Origin: JAVBKV01 sp031553885
GTDB lineage: Bacteria; Bacteroidota; Bacteroidia; Bacteroidales; Azobacteroidaceae
Assembly (NCBI GenBank): GCA_031553885.1
Contig: JAVBKV010000003.1
Span: 1 to 64,000, forward strand
Direction of reading: 5' to 3'
DNA: 64,000 nucleotides
Positions 35,356-44,473 of this stretch are shown piece by piece (positions within the stretch are counted from its first letter, which is position 1; every line of letters begins with the position of its first letter). The notes under the pieces were generated by a model. That model did not search any database, was not told where the DNA came from, and saw only the letters and a program-made list of their open reading frames with translations. Made by a program: the position numbers and the translations under genes.

Positions 35356-36368
35356 AGATAGGAATCTTATCATCGGGAGGTGACTGTCCGGGGATCAACG
35401 CAACGATCCGGGGCGTTGGTAAAACGGCGATGACTCATTTTGGGATGGAAGTCATCGGAATCCGTAGCGGATTTATGGGCCTTCTGAACAAGGATGTTAT
35501 CCCATTGGACGGGAATTCTCTTTCCGGCATATTAAACCTGGGAGGTACCATTTTAGGTACTTCCCGGGAAAAACCATTTAAAAAACTCCTGGCTGCAGAT
35601 GGAGATAACAAACCCCAGGTGATTATTGATACTTACCATGACCTGGGACTGGATTGCCTGGTTTGCATCGGTGGAAACGGAACGCAGAAAACTGCCTATC
35701 AGATTTCCCAACTGGGCCTGAATGTAATCGGAGTCCCAAAAACCATCGATAATGATGTCTGGGGTACCGATGTCACTTTTGGATTTGATACGGCTGTGGA
35801 TATCGCGACAGAAGCGATCGACCGCCTTCATTCCACGGCTAGTTCCCACAACCGGGTAATGGTTATCGAACTGATGGGGCACTCGGCCGGCTGGATTACC
35901 TTGTATGCCGGAATGGCAGGAGGGGCTGATGTCATCCTGATCCCTGAATTAGGCTTCAATATCAAAAAAGTCAATAAAGCGATTCTGGACCGGGCTAAAG
36001 CCGGCAAACCGTATTCGATTGTAGCCATAGCTGAAGGCCTGGAAGTCGACTGTGAAAAGAAACGTCCGGCTGCCTGTATTTCTAAGATGATCGAAGAAGG
36101 TACTGGGATTGAAACCCGGGAAACGGTTCTCGGTTATGTGCAACGGGGAGGTAGTCCCTCTTCTTTCGACCGGATTCTGGCTACCCGCCTGGGGGCGCAT
36201 GCTACGGAGTTGATTGCCAAAGGAGAATTCGGCAGGATGGTTTCCATACGTAAAAATGAATTGACCTCTGTTCCCCTCGAAGAGGTTTCGGGAAAACTAA
36301 AATTGGTTACTCCCGGTCATGACCTGATCATTCATGGAAAGAGAATGGGAATCTCCTTCGGAGAGTAA
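35352..36368 (+). CDS. pfkA: 6-phosphofructokinase, atypical donor site
   Basis: 338 aa. Phosphorylates fructose 6-phosphate in glycolysis. GGDCPGINATIR (9-20) marks the donor phosphate loop, GGNGTQK (107-113) the donor-binding loop, PKTIDND (129-135) the catalytic segment, and MGHSAGW/GGADVILIPE the sugar site. K130 (in place of Gly in E. coli PfkA) is usual in PPi-dependent and clade-III enzymes, while G110 is typical of ATP users; N109 replaces the usual Asp. Donor (ATP or PPi) is therefore not settled. Coupled to the DUF349 gene upstream. Confidence 0.92.
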   Translation: MKIGILSSGGDCPGINATIRGVGKTAMTHFGMEVIGIRSGFMGLLNKDVIPLDGNSLSGILNLGGTILGTSREKPFKKLLAADGDNKPQVIIDTYHDLGLDCLVCIGGNGTQKTAYQISQLGLNVIGVPKTIDNDVWGTDVTFGFDTAVDIATEAIDRLHSTASSHNRVMVIELMGHSAGWITLYAGMAGGADVILIPELGFNIKKVNKAILDRAKAGKPYSIVAIAEGLEVDCEKKRPAACISKMIEEGTGIETRETVLGYVQRGGSPSSFDRILATRLGAHATELIAKGEFGRMVSIRKNELTSVPLEEVSGKLKLVTPGHDLIIHGKRMGISFGE

Positions 36369-36396
36369 TCTTGTTGGGAAATTTCCGAAGAGATTT

Positions 36397-37569
36397 ATGA
36401 ATACGATCGTTCGTTTTTTTTCAAAACCACTATTTACAAATCGTAAATTTGTCATTTCCCTTTGGTTTGCAGTAGTTTGCCTTGGACTTGTTCTGATGCT
36501 GTCGAGACATGTACCTAATAATTACATCATTTTCAAACATGTTTTTTATCATACCATCGACCAGATTACTTTGTATGGTGCTTATCCCGAATATGCAAAC
36601 TTTAATTATTACGGCCCGGTATTCAGTCTTATCATTGCTCCTTTTGCCCTTTTGCCGGATCAATTAGGTGTTGTGTTATTCGGACTCTTTACTTCCCTCT
36701 GTTTATTTTTGGCCATATATAAACTCCTGATACCCTGGAAATGGAGAGCTGTTATTTATTATATTACACTTAATGATTTATTTGTCACTACGTTAGCCTG
36801 TCAGACCAATACATTGATTGCCGCATTGGTGATCGGAAGTTTCATTCTTATCAGAAAAGAAAAGGATATGGGAGCGGCTTGTCTGATCGCCTTGGGACTT
36901 TTTATTAAATTGTATGGAGTGGTTGGTCTTGCCTTCTTCTTTTTCTCCCGGCATAAAATAAAATTTACAGGTTATTTTTTGATGTGGAGTGTCGTTTTTT
37001 TTGTTCTGCCCATGATTATCTCGTCTCCCCAATTTATTATCCAGACCTATGTGGATTGGTTTGCTGCTTTAGCTTCAAAAAATGAATTAAATGCACAGTC
37101 CCTGTCGCAGGATTATTCGGTAATGGGGATGATAAGGCGGATAACAGGTAATCGCGAGATGTCCAATCTGGTCGTATTGATACCGGCAGTATGCATCTTT
37201 GCAATCCAATACCTGCGGATCGATTTCTTTAAAAACCTTCGGTTTCAATTAGGGATGCTGGCCTTAACATTGCTTACCATCGTTATATTCAGTTCCGGTT
37301 CCGAATCTCCGACTTATATTATTGCCATGACCGGAGTTGGAATCTGGTTTGTAATACAATCAAGACCTTTCTCAGGGTATAATATATTTTTATTGGGATT
37401 TGCTCTTGTCGTTACCAGTTTTTCCAGGTCAGACCTTCTACCGAAGGTTGTGCGAACGTTTATTCAAACGTATGCCCTGATCGTGTTACCTTGTCTCCTT
37501 ATTTGGCTGGCATTGATTTACCATCAACTGAAAGGTTATAGAACGGATCAACCGGTAAGTAGCGAATAG
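36397..37569 (+). CDS. GT87/DUF2029-like membrane glycosyltransferase
   Basis: 390 aa from the ATG at 36397; an earlier in-frame ATG (36334) would overlap pfkA by 35 bp and adds a non-hydrophobic tail, so it is not preferred. About ten hydrophobic helices, with an N-terminal Arg-rich start, the luminal stretch YGAYPEYANFNYYGPVFSL and later QSLSQDYSVMGMIRR, features of the GT-C-like mannosyltransferase family GT87. Probably uses a polyprenyl-linked sugar in envelope glycan synthesis. The stop codon directly abuts the stop of the convergent deacetylase gene. Confidence 0.72.
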   Translation: MNTIVRFFSKPLFTNRKFVISLWFAVVCLGLVLMLSRHVPNNYIIFKHVFYHTIDQITLYGAYPEYANFNYYGPVFSLIIAPFALLPDQLGVVLFGLFTSLCLFLAIYKLLIPWKWRAVIYYITLNDLFVTTLACQTNTLIAALVIGSFILIRKEKDMGAACLIALGLFIKLYGVVGLAFFFFSRHKIKFTGYFLMWSVVFFVLPMIISSPQFIIQTYVDWFAALASKNELNAQSLSQDYSVMGMIRRITGNREMSNLVVLIPAVCIFAIQYLRIDFFKNLRFQLGMLALTLLTIVIFSSGSESPTYIIAMTGVGIWFVIQSRPFSGYNIFLLGFALVVTSFSRSDLLPKVVRTFIQTYALIVLPCLLIWLALIYHQLKGYRTDQPVSSE

Positions 37570-38358
37570 TCAATGAGGAGTGGAAGAGATTCCCTGTATA
37601 AAATCGCGAGTCAAACCGAATGGGTAGTTATTTTTTTTCGCCCAAAGGATGAATTTTTCCAATCTGTCTACCAACGTTTGCCCGGTATTCCTGGTTACGT
37701 GACCTGGGATGTTGAACCGTTTTTCTTGTCCGATAGGCATGAATTCCCAAGGATGGAAATACACATTCAAATACTTGTCTTTTTTGTAGGTCTGTTTGGC
37801 TAAATATTGATAAATGGTTAACGGAAGATTCTGGAATGAAAGCCAGAATAAAGGAAAACGTATCACAGGACTAACGGAGGCAGGCAATTGCCATACATTT
37901 TCTCTGATAAAGTACGTCCTGGGCTCATTGAAGTTATTGTATCGTCCCGGAATAAACGTCGGATTAATCGATGAATTATATGTATATCCTGCCTTGTAAA
38001 TTTCAGACTCGGAAACAGGCATCATTCTCGCCATTCGATAACCTTTAACAGTAACATTGCCTATTTTTTCCAACAGATCCTTGGATTCCTTTAGATGTTT
38101 TATCTCGAGGTTATTATGATAAAAGCCGTGTGAGGCTAATTCATGCCCTGCTGTTACGATGTTTTGCACAAGGATTGGTTCATGTTGTGCAAAATTGGCG
38201 GTAGTATAAAATGTAGCCTTAACTTCATGTTTAGCCAATAATTGAAGTATTTTTTCCGTTCCCTGTTTCGAAATGGAAATTTGTTCATCAAAGGGAATCT
38301 CTCTTCCATATTCGAAAGGCATATCGAATTCTTCAATATCAAAACTGAGCAGGATCAT
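37570..38358 (-). CDS. Polysaccharide deacetylase (NodB homology)
   Basis: 262 aa. Carbohydrate esterase 4 fold: catalytic/metal Asp in LSFDIEEFD (about 3-11), metal-binding HELASHGFYHN (about 92-102) and a C-terminal YFHPWEF. The last element is typical of the subgroup that acts near exopolysaccharide or lipid-linked sugar synthesis. No signal peptide seen, so it may act in the cytoplasm. 17 bp downstream of the GT2 gene, so both likely modify the same glycan. Confidence 0.85.
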   Translation of the reverse strand: MILLSFDIEEFDMPFEYGREIPFDEQISISKQGTEKILQLLAKHEVKATFYTTANFAQHEPILVQNIVTAGHELASHGFYHNNLEIKHLKESKDLLEKIGNVTVKGYRMARMMPVSESEIYKAGYTYNSSINPTFIPGRYNNFNEPRTYFIRENVWQLPASVSPVIRFPLFWLSFQNLPLTIYQYLAKQTYKKDKYLNVYFHPWEFMPIGQEKRFNIPGHVTRNTGQTLVDRLEKFILWAKKNNYPFGLTRDFIQGISSTPH

Positions 38359-38375
38359 TATTTTTTGTTGACTTA

Positions 38376-39335
38376 TTATTTCTGCTGACTTATTATCTCT
38401 CCATTGTATTCCCGTACCAGATATGGAGGCCGGTTTTTGGTCTCATTAAAAATTCGACCCAGGTATTCGCCGATAATACCCAACGAGAGTAGTTGTACTC
38501 CTCCCAAAAACAAAATAACCACCATCAGAGTAGGATATCCTCGTACACGTTCTCCCCATATCAGTGTTTTGGTAAAAATTATGCACATACAGATAAATGC
38601 GACGATAGAGGTTATCAAACCAATTATTGTAGATACCCGAAGAGGAGCTACTGTAAATGATGTAATCCCATCCATTGCCAGGCTAAGGAGCTTCCAGAAA
38701 TTCCAGGAAGAATTACCTGCCAGGCGATCACCTTGTTCAAACAGGATTTCTTTTTTTCGGAATCCGATCCAGGCATACATTCCTTTGGTATATCGTTCGC
38801 TTTCTCTCATCGATTTCAGTACATTGACGCATTTGCGATCCAACAACCGAAAATCGCCTACATTTTCGAGAATTTCTACCCGGGTACTCTTTTGCAGCAG
38901 TTTGTAATAAAGTAAAGAAAATTGTTTGCGCGACCAGCTTTCTTTGCCTCGGGTTATACGCTTGGCATATACATCATCATAATCATCTTCCCACACTTTC
39001 AACATGTCAGGAATCAATTCAGGAGGATGCTGCAGATCGGCATCCATGATTATCATACAATCACCTGTTACATAGTCAAATCCGGCGAGTATGGTGGCTT
39101 CTTTCCCGAAATTCCGGGACAAGTCAAGGTAATTGAATCGAGAATCCGATTCCCGTAAATATTTCATTACAGGTAAGGTGTTGTCCTCGCTTCCGTCATT
39201 GATCAAAAGGACTTCCCATTCATAAGAAGGATTGGCATCCATTATGGCAAGAAGTCGCTCGTATAGCAATTTTAATGAATGTTCTTCATTATAAGCAGGT
39301 ATGAGTATGGAAATTTTTTTTGTTAATTGTCCCAT
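38376..39335 (-). CDS. GT2 family glycosyltransferase (polyprenyl-phosphate type, GtrB/DPM1-like)
   Basis: 319 aa. GT-A domain with ILIPAYNEEHSL, LINDGSEDNT and the DAD motif in MDADLQHPPELI, followed by two C-terminal membrane helices (about 232-255 and 268-290) with the short hairpin between. This pattern is typical of enzymes that load a sugar onto undecaprenyl phosphate. With the downstream deacetylase and the convergent GT87-like gene it forms a small envelope-glycan cluster. The sugar is unknown. Confidence 0.92.
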   Translation of the reverse strand: MGQLTKKISILIPAYNEEHSLKLLYERLLAIMDANPSYEWEVLLINDGSEDNTLPVMKYLRESDSRFNYLDLSRNFGKEATILAGFDYVTGDCMIIMDADLQHPPELIPDMLKVWEDDYDDVYAKRITRGKESWSRKQFSLLYYKLLQKSTRVEILENVGDFRLLDRKCVNVLKSMRESERYTKGMYAWIGFRKKEILFEQGDRLAGNSSWNFWKLLSLAMDGITSFTVAPLRVSTIIGLITSIVAFICMCIIFTKTLIWGERVRGYPTLMVVILFLGGVQLLSLGIIGEYLGRIFNETKNRPPYLVREYNGEIISQQK

Positions 39336-39373
39336 AACTTGTTTTACCGTTGATAAAATACAGAAAATGCAGA

Positions 39374-39381
39374 CAAATTTA
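39374..39381 (-). promoter_or_regulatory. -7 box of the GT2-deacetylase unit
   Basis: The minus strand reads TAAATTTG (TAnnTTTG), 39 nt before the GT2 start codon. Confidence 0.5.
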
Positions 39382-39460
39382 GATATTTTTTTTTGAGTTT
39401 TTAAACAATATCGTTTAGTTAAGTTATATTATGCCTTAGTACAAAAAAAATGTTTCAAAA

Positions 39461-39504
39461 ACGAAAAATCCCGGAAATCTAAATTTAACATCAAAATTTC
39501 CGGG
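39461..39504 (-). terminator. Intrinsic terminator after the aminotransferase gene
   Basis: CCCGGAAAT at 39470-39478 pairs with ATTTCCGGG at 39496-39504. On the minus strand the hairpin is followed by a T-rich tract. It begins 23 bp after the aminotransferase stop. Confidence 0.85.
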
Positions 39505-39526
39505 GCTTTGTATTTTAGTGTATAAA

Positions 39527-40720
39527 TCAAGCTAGTTTTCCCAACGCGTCTTTCACCCTCCGCATCGCTTCGATCAACTGTTCGTCGGACGTAGCGTATG
39601 AAAAACGGATGCAGTTGGGAGCTCCGAAAGCAGCTCCTCCTACGGAAGCGACATGTCCCACTTCCAGCAGGTACATGGCCAGATCGGCTGAGTTTTCGAT
39701 TTTTTGACCTTCGTACGACTTTCCGATATGAGCGCTGCAATCGGGAAAGAGATAGAACGCGCCTTCCGGCTGATTGACCTTGAATCCCGGGATTTCCTTA
39801 GCGAGGCGAACCATCAGATCGCGACGGCGTTCGAATGCTTCACGCATGATGGAAACACAACTCTGATCGCCTGTATAAGCCGCTTCTGCTGCTTTCTGAG
39901 CGACTGAATTGGGACCTGAAGTATACTGGCCTTGTAATTTATTACAGGCCGAAGCAATCCATTGTGGAGCTGCAATCCATCCGATCCGCCACCCGGTCAT
40001 CGCATACCCTTTGGAAACTCCGTTGATGATGACTACCCGGTCACGAATATTTTCAAACTGGGCGATGCTTTCATGTTTTCCGATGTAATTGATGTGTTCG
40101 TAAATTTCATCGGCAATCACAATGATGTTCGGATAGTCAGCTAATACCTCTGCGAGCCCTTTCAACTCTTCCCGGGAATAAACACTACCGGTAGGGTTGG
40201 AGGGAGAACAAAGAATCAATGCCTTGGTTTTGGGTGTAATGGCTGCTTTCAGTTGAGCGGGAGTAATTTTGAAATCCTGCTCGATGCCTGCAGCAACAAC
40301 CACATTGGTACCCTCGGCCAGTTTTACCATTTCCACGTAGCTGACCCAATAAGGTGCCGGAACGATTACTTCATCACCCGGTCCGATAATCGATAAAATA
40401 ACATTGCAAACCGATTGCTTGGCTCCGTTGGAGCAAACAATCTGTTCGGGCTTATAATCCAGGTTGTTTTCTTTTTTCAATTTAGCCACAATGGCATTAC
40501 GCAAAGCCGGATAACCGGGAACCGGAGAATAAAAAGAATAATTGTCGTCGATCGCCTTTTGGGCGGCAGCTTTGATGTGATCAGGAGTAAAAAAATCGGG
40601 TTCACCTACACTGAGGTTGATTACATCGATTCCCTGAGCTTTAAGCTCGTTGCTTTTTTGTGACATTGCCAGCGTCTCAGAAGGAGACAAGGCTGCTAAA
40701 CGTTCGGAAACCTGTGCCAT
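39527..40720 (-). CDS. Aspartate aminotransferase-like PLP enzyme (class I)
   Basis: 397 aa. Fold-type I aminotransferase of the prokaryotic AspC/Ib group: SVGEPDF (37-43), SNPTGS (174-179, cofactor Asn), IADEIYEHI (D204), and NGVSKGYAMTGWRIGW with Schiff-base K237. Most likely interconverts aspartate/2-oxoglutarate and oxaloacetate/glutamate, though some members use other substrates such as prephenate. Has its own -7 box and terminator, so it is monocistronic. Confidence 0.94.
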   Translation of the reverse strand: MAQVSERLAALSPSETLAMSQKSNELKAQGIDVINLSVGEPDFFTPDHIKAAAQKAIDDNYSFYSPVPGYPALRNAIVAKLKKENNLDYKPEQIVCSNGAKQSVCNVILSIIGPGDEVIVPAPYWVSYVEMVKLAEGTNVVVAAGIEQDFKITPAQLKAAITPKTKALILCSPSNPTGSVYSREELKGLAEVLADYPNIIVIADEIYEHINYIGKHESIAQFENIRDRVVIINGVSKGYAMTGWRIGWIAAPQWIASACNKLQGQYTSGPNSVAQKAAEAAYTGDQSCVSIMREAFERRRDLMVRLAKEIPGFKVNQPEGAFYLFPDCSAHIGKSYEGQKIENSADLAMYLLEVGHVASVGGAAFGAPNCIRFSYATSDEQLIEAMRRVKDALGKLA

Positions 40721-40760
40721 AAAAATGTTATTTTGCTAGTGAATATTTTCAAATAGAGTG

Positions 40761-40768
40761 CAAATGTA
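40761..40768 (-). promoter_or_regulatory. -7 box of the aminotransferase gene
   Basis: The minus strand reads TACATTTG, 41 nt before the aminotransferase ATG and 16 bp after the ribBA stop. Confidence 0.5.
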
Positions 40769-40783
40769 CTGTTTTTTATTGAT

Positions 40784-41995
40784 TTATTTGATATTTTTCA
40801 AAATATGACCCATTTTTTCTTTCTTGGTATGCATGTAGAACTGATTGTATGGATTGGAATCAATCTCGATCGGTACATTTTCAATAATTTCCAGTCCATA
40901 CCCTTCCAGGGCTACCCGTTTGACCGGGTTATTGGTAATCAGACGTATTTTGGATATGCTGATATCCCTGAGGATCTGGGCTCCCACTCCGTATTCCCTT
41001 TCATCGGAGGCATATCCCAAGTGCAGGTTGGCGTCGACGGTATCGTATCCTTCCTCCTGTAGCTTGTAGGCCCTCATTTTATCCATCAGCCCGATTCCGC
41101 GTCCTTCCTGATTCAGGTATACAATGGCTCCTTTTCCGGCTTTTTCAATCATTTCCATAGACTTATGGAGTTGCTCGCCACATTCACAACGCATGGATCC
41201 GAAAATATCTCCGGTAGCGCAGGAAGAGTGCATGCGTACCAGTATGGGTTCGTCTTTTTCCCATTCTCCTTTGATCAGAGCAATGTGTTCAAGGCCATTC
41301 GATTTCTGGCGGAAAGGAATCAGCTTAAAATGACCGAATTGGGTTGGCATGTCTACTTTCTCCCCTTTTTCGACCAGGGATTCATATTTCAGGCGGTAGG
41401 CGATCAGGTCTCTGATGCTGATGATTTTAATTCCGAATTTCCGGGAGATTTCGATCAGGTCCGGGAGCCGGGCCATGGTTCCGTCTTCTTTGATAATTTC
41501 AATCAGAGCACCTGCAGGATATAACCCGGCCAGCCGGGCCAGGTCGACCGTAGCTTCTGTGTGGCCTGCCCGTTTGAGTACTCCTTTGGATCGGGCTCTT
41601 AACGGGCTTATATGTCCCGGGCGGGCGAGATCTGTAATAGCTGTGTCCGGATTCGCCAGGGCTTTAATCGTTTCCGAACGATCGTACATGGAAACCCCTG
41701 TGGTACAGCCTCCTCCAATCTTGTCGACGGTTATTGTGAACGGGGTATCGAAAACGGAAGTATTGCGTGAAACCTGCATTTCGAGCTCCAGTTCCTCACA
41801 CCGTTCTTCTGTAATCGGCGCACAAAGTAACCCTCTTCCGTAAGTCATCATAAAATTGACTTTTTCCGGAGTTATTTTTTCAGCAGCAATAATAAAATCA
41901 CCTTCGTTTTCACGATCTTCATCATCTACAACAATCAGAAATTTTCCTTCGCGGAAATCTTCTACAGCTTCTTCGATACTGTTTAACTGATACAT
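40784..41995 (-). CDS. ribBA: Bifunctional 3,4-DHBP synthase / GTP cyclohydrolase II
   Basis: 403 aa, two riboflavin-synthesis enzymes in one chain. RibB part (1-200): DDEDRENEGDFI, GHTEATVDLARLAG; makes 3,4-dihydroxy-2-butanone 4-phosphate from ribulose 5-phosphate. RibA part (about 205-403): SSCATGDIFGSMRCECGEQL with the three zinc cysteines, and LNQEGRGIGL; opens GTP. No FMN-riboswitch sequence precedes it, because the LptF/G-like gene ends only 2 bp upstream and shares the transcript. The C-terminus is full length. Confidence 0.96.
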   Translation of the reverse strand: MYQLNSIEEAVEDFREGKFLIVVDDEDRENEGDFIIAAEKITPEKVNFMMTYGRGLLCAPITEERCEELELEMQVSRNTSVFDTPFTITVDKIGGGCTTGVSMYDRSETIKALANPDTAITDLARPGHISPLRARSKGVLKRAGHTEATVDLARLAGLYPAGALIEIIKEDGTMARLPDLIEISRKFGIKIISIRDLIAYRLKYESLVEKGEKVDMPTQFGHFKLIPFRQKSNGLEHIALIKGEWEKDEPILVRMHSSCATGDIFGSMRCECGEQLHKSMEMIEKAGKGAIVYLNQEGRGIGLMDKMRAYKLQEEGYDTVDANLHLGYASDEREYGVGAQILRDISISKIRLITNNPVKRVALEGYGLEIIENVPIEIDSNPYNQFYMHTKKEKMGHILKNIK

Positions 41996-41997
41996 AA

Positions 41998-43905
41998 TTA
42001 TTCCTTGTCTATAAATCTACTTATTTCTTCTTTCAGATCGTTGTTGACCTTATGGGTCATATCCAGATCCCGAAAGAGTTGTTTTTTCTTGTAAAGTCCT
42101 ATAAAATAAATAATTAAACCTATTGGAAATAATATGGCCAGGGTCCATCGCATCCCGGTACGGTTGAGTATTTCCAGCCCGAAAGGTTTAATAATGGGGT
42201 AATCCATTAATTTCCCGATAATTAAATTTTCATCTGAGTTTTTCAGGTCTTCAATGAAACTTTCCATAGAGTTGATCAACCGGTGCAATTCCGGATCTTC
42301 GAATCCTTTTTTCCAAAAAGCGATATAAAGCAACGGTTTTTTGTTCTTAGCCCGGTAATCCGAATACATTTCGTTCCACGCAATCATGGATTGAACGTCG
42401 GCCTTATAATCGGGAGGGGTCATAATCACTTCTTTCTTCGTGTAGTTCCTGGATTCCCGTTGACCGAAAAAGCGTTTGAAAAATTCTTTCCATGCGTCCG
42501 GATTTAGAACGACTGAGTCGTTAACGGCCTTGTAGGTAAAGAATGCTCCCAGTGAGGCCAGTACTGCTGTGCTCATCCACATTCCCTGCCATACAGGCAA
42601 AACATCCTGCTTGGCTAATTTAAGTCCAAAGGTATCGATAATGTAGTAAGAGAGGAACAGCACGACAGAAAGTACAGCAGGCATACCCAATCCACCTTTC
42701 CGGATAATGGCTCCGAAAGGAGCTCCGATAAAGAAAAACAGGAGGCAGGCCAGGGCGTATGTGAATTTTTTATGCAATTCACTTTTATGTCCCCGGAGCA
42801 GGCGGAGCTGTTCACTTTGCAAATTCATATTCAACAAATAATCGTTGGTCAATAACTCGGTCTTTCCTCTGGCACGGTCCAACAGGCTTATTTTTTTGTT
42901 CAGAGGCATTTTCGAAAAATAATCGTCAAAGTTACCGATCACAACCGTATCACCGGCGTGTCGGCGGTATTCCTTGGAAGAGTAAGACTGTTTGAACGTA
43001 TTGGTGTAAATGCGGTTCTTGAATGAGGGTGCCATTTCCTTCTGGATGCTGTCTACTACCAGGCTTACTGAATCGATGAAAGTACTGAGTTCTTTCAGGT
43101 CTTTGCTCATATCGCGGTTTTGCATAATGGATTCATCGACCATGTTGAAATTCATGTCGAACGGAATCAGCATTTCCCTCAGACCGAATGTTTCCCGCCT
43201 GTAAGGTATTTTTTCGTATGCCGTACGGGGCTTCTGGGTACCCAGATTTTGAAAGGATTCTCCGTTATACAACGTTAAAATGACATTTTTCTTATCCTCC
43301 GATCCTTTCATTTTGCCTGAGTCGGCAACAATGACCACTGCATTTTCGAATCCTTTCGAATAATCGTAAATCATCAGGTCGCGCATCATTCCCCCTTTCT
43401 TATCTTTATGCCGTACATAGACGTTGTACCCCGGTAGGTCTTTAAAAAAAGAACCTTCCGGAATGTCCAGTTCAGGAGATTTTTGTTTCAGGGAAAGAAG
43501 AATAGTGTAAAACTTGCCCTGCACGGAAGGCAGTATGTTGTTTTGGAAATAGAAGGAACCCACGGAAATAAAGAATACCAGAATAATCAGGGGTCGCATG
43601 ATGCGAAGGAGCGATACTCCGGAAGACTTCATGGCTAATAGTTCCAATGATTCCCCCAGGTTGCCGAAAGCCATCAGAGAGGCAAGCAGAATAGCCAGGG
43701 GCAGGGCCATGGGAATAAAGGTAAGGCCTGCATAAAAAAACAATTCAGCCAGGATTTTCATGTCGACTCCTTTTCCTACCATGTCGTCGACATATTTCCA
43801 GACAAATTGCATCAAAAGAATGAAAAGGCATACGCTGAAAGTTGCCAGCAACAGGGGCAGAAAACTTTCAAGAACAAAAGTATACAACCTTTTTATACGA
43901 AACAT
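41998..43905 (-). CDS. LptF/LptG-family (YjgP/YjgQ) permease, long form
   Basis: 635 aa. Three N-terminal membrane helices (about 12-34, 55-80, 100-120), a periplasmic beta-jellyroll region (about 130-370), a second helix block (about 375-460), a soluble stretch and a last helix (about 585-605). Proteins of this family form the ABC permease that lifts lipopolysaccharide out of the inner membrane. E. coli LptF/LptG are about 360 aa; longer versions are common in Bacteroidota. Co-transcribed with ribBA (2-bp gap) from the promoter at 43931-43938. Confidence 0.9.
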   Translation of the reverse strand: MFRIKRLYTFVLESFLPLLLATFSVCLFILLMQFVWKYVDDMVGKGVDMKILAELFFYAGLTFIPMALPLAILLASLMAFGNLGESLELLAMKSSGVSLLRIMRPLIILVFFISVGSFYFQNNILPSVQGKFYTILLSLKQKSPELDIPEGSFFKDLPGYNVYVRHKDKKGGMMRDLMIYDYSKGFENAVVIVADSGKMKGSEDKKNVILTLYNGESFQNLGTQKPRTAYEKIPYRRETFGLREMLIPFDMNFNMVDESIMQNRDMSKDLKELSTFIDSVSLVVDSIQKEMAPSFKNRIYTNTFKQSYSSKEYRRHAGDTVVIGNFDDYFSKMPLNKKISLLDRARGKTELLTNDYLLNMNLQSEQLRLLRGHKSELHKKFTYALACLLFFFIGAPFGAIIRKGGLGMPAVLSVVLFLSYYIIDTFGLKLAKQDVLPVWQGMWMSTAVLASLGAFFTYKAVNDSVVLNPDAWKEFFKRFFGQRESRNYTKKEVIMTPPDYKADVQSMIAWNEMYSDYRAKNKKPLLYIAFWKKGFEDPELHRLINSMESFIEDLKNSDENLIIGKLMDYPIIKPFGLEILNRTGMRWTLAILFPIGLIIYFIGLYKKKQLFRDLDMTHKVNNDLKEEISRFIDKE

Positions 43906-43930
43906 ACCGTTTGATTCGAAATTGGACTGA

Positions 43931-43938
43931 CAAAGGTA
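43931..43938 (-). promoter_or_regulatory. -7 box of the LptF/G-ribBA operon
   Basis: The minus strand reads TACCTTTG, 26 nt before the permease start codon. Confidence 0.55.
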
Positions 43939-44010
43939 GTTCTTTTCGTGAAAAATGAAGAATGAAGAGACTGTTTTGTACCTGGTTTTAGTTTTTTTCG
44001 GAAATAAGGT

Positions 44011-44394
44011 TTATAATCCGAGGGTCCTTTTCAGTACCTTGACCTGAGAATCCCAGAGCGTAATCGAATCTTCCTTTTCGGAATCTTCGGAAAAGTCTGT
44101 GATTTCAAGCATGATACCTCCGGTTAATTCGATTGTGTGTATCCTGAATTCAAAAAACACCGCAGTATCTTCTTCGTCCGACCAGCGGAAGCGGATATGT
44201 GAATTCGGACTTAAAGCCAGCAGTTCGGCTTCCATTTGAATTTTACTCCAGGTGAAAGTATACACATTACCCTGGATCAAAACATCATCGGCAAACCATT
44301 CGGAAAGCCCGGTAGAGGTGGTCAGGTGATTCCACAAACTGTTTCTGGACGCACTGTCAAAAATATATTGGATGCAGAATTTTTCCTTTTTCAT
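44011..44394 (-). CDS. START-like domain protein (SRPBCC/AHSA1 type)
   Basis: 127 aa. Single helix-grip domain: an N-terminal strand and helix (YIFDSASRNSLWNHLTTSTGLSEWFADDV), Phe/Trp-rich strands (YTFTWSKIQMEAELLAL) and a long C-terminal helix (LWDSQVKVLKRTLGL). Of the size of Bacteroidota START-like proteins, which have a hydrophobic pocket but no known ligand. The nearest upstream same-strand gene is cstA (79-bp gap). No functional clue from neighbours. Confidence 0.85.
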   Translation of the reverse strand: MKKEKFCIQYIFDSASRNSLWNHLTTSTGLSEWFADDVLIQGNVYTFTWSKIQMEAELLALSPNSHIRFRWSDEEDTAVFFEFRIHTIELTGGIMLEITDFSEDSEKEDSITLWDSQVKVLKRTLGL

Positions 44395-44473
44395 CGTTTC
44401 TCAGATTTATATCGCTGCACAAGATATAAATAAATATTGAAACGACAAAGACTTTTGTGAAAAATGAAAATTT

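Noticed and set aside
39429..39740. 103-codon ORF at the end of the aminotransferase gene
   Set aside because: It runs through the intrinsic terminator and overlaps the aminotransferase in another frame.
41996..42200. FMN riboswitch before ribBA
   Set aside because: The LptF/G-like gene ends 2 bp upstream, so there is no leader, and no conserved FMN-element segments are visible.
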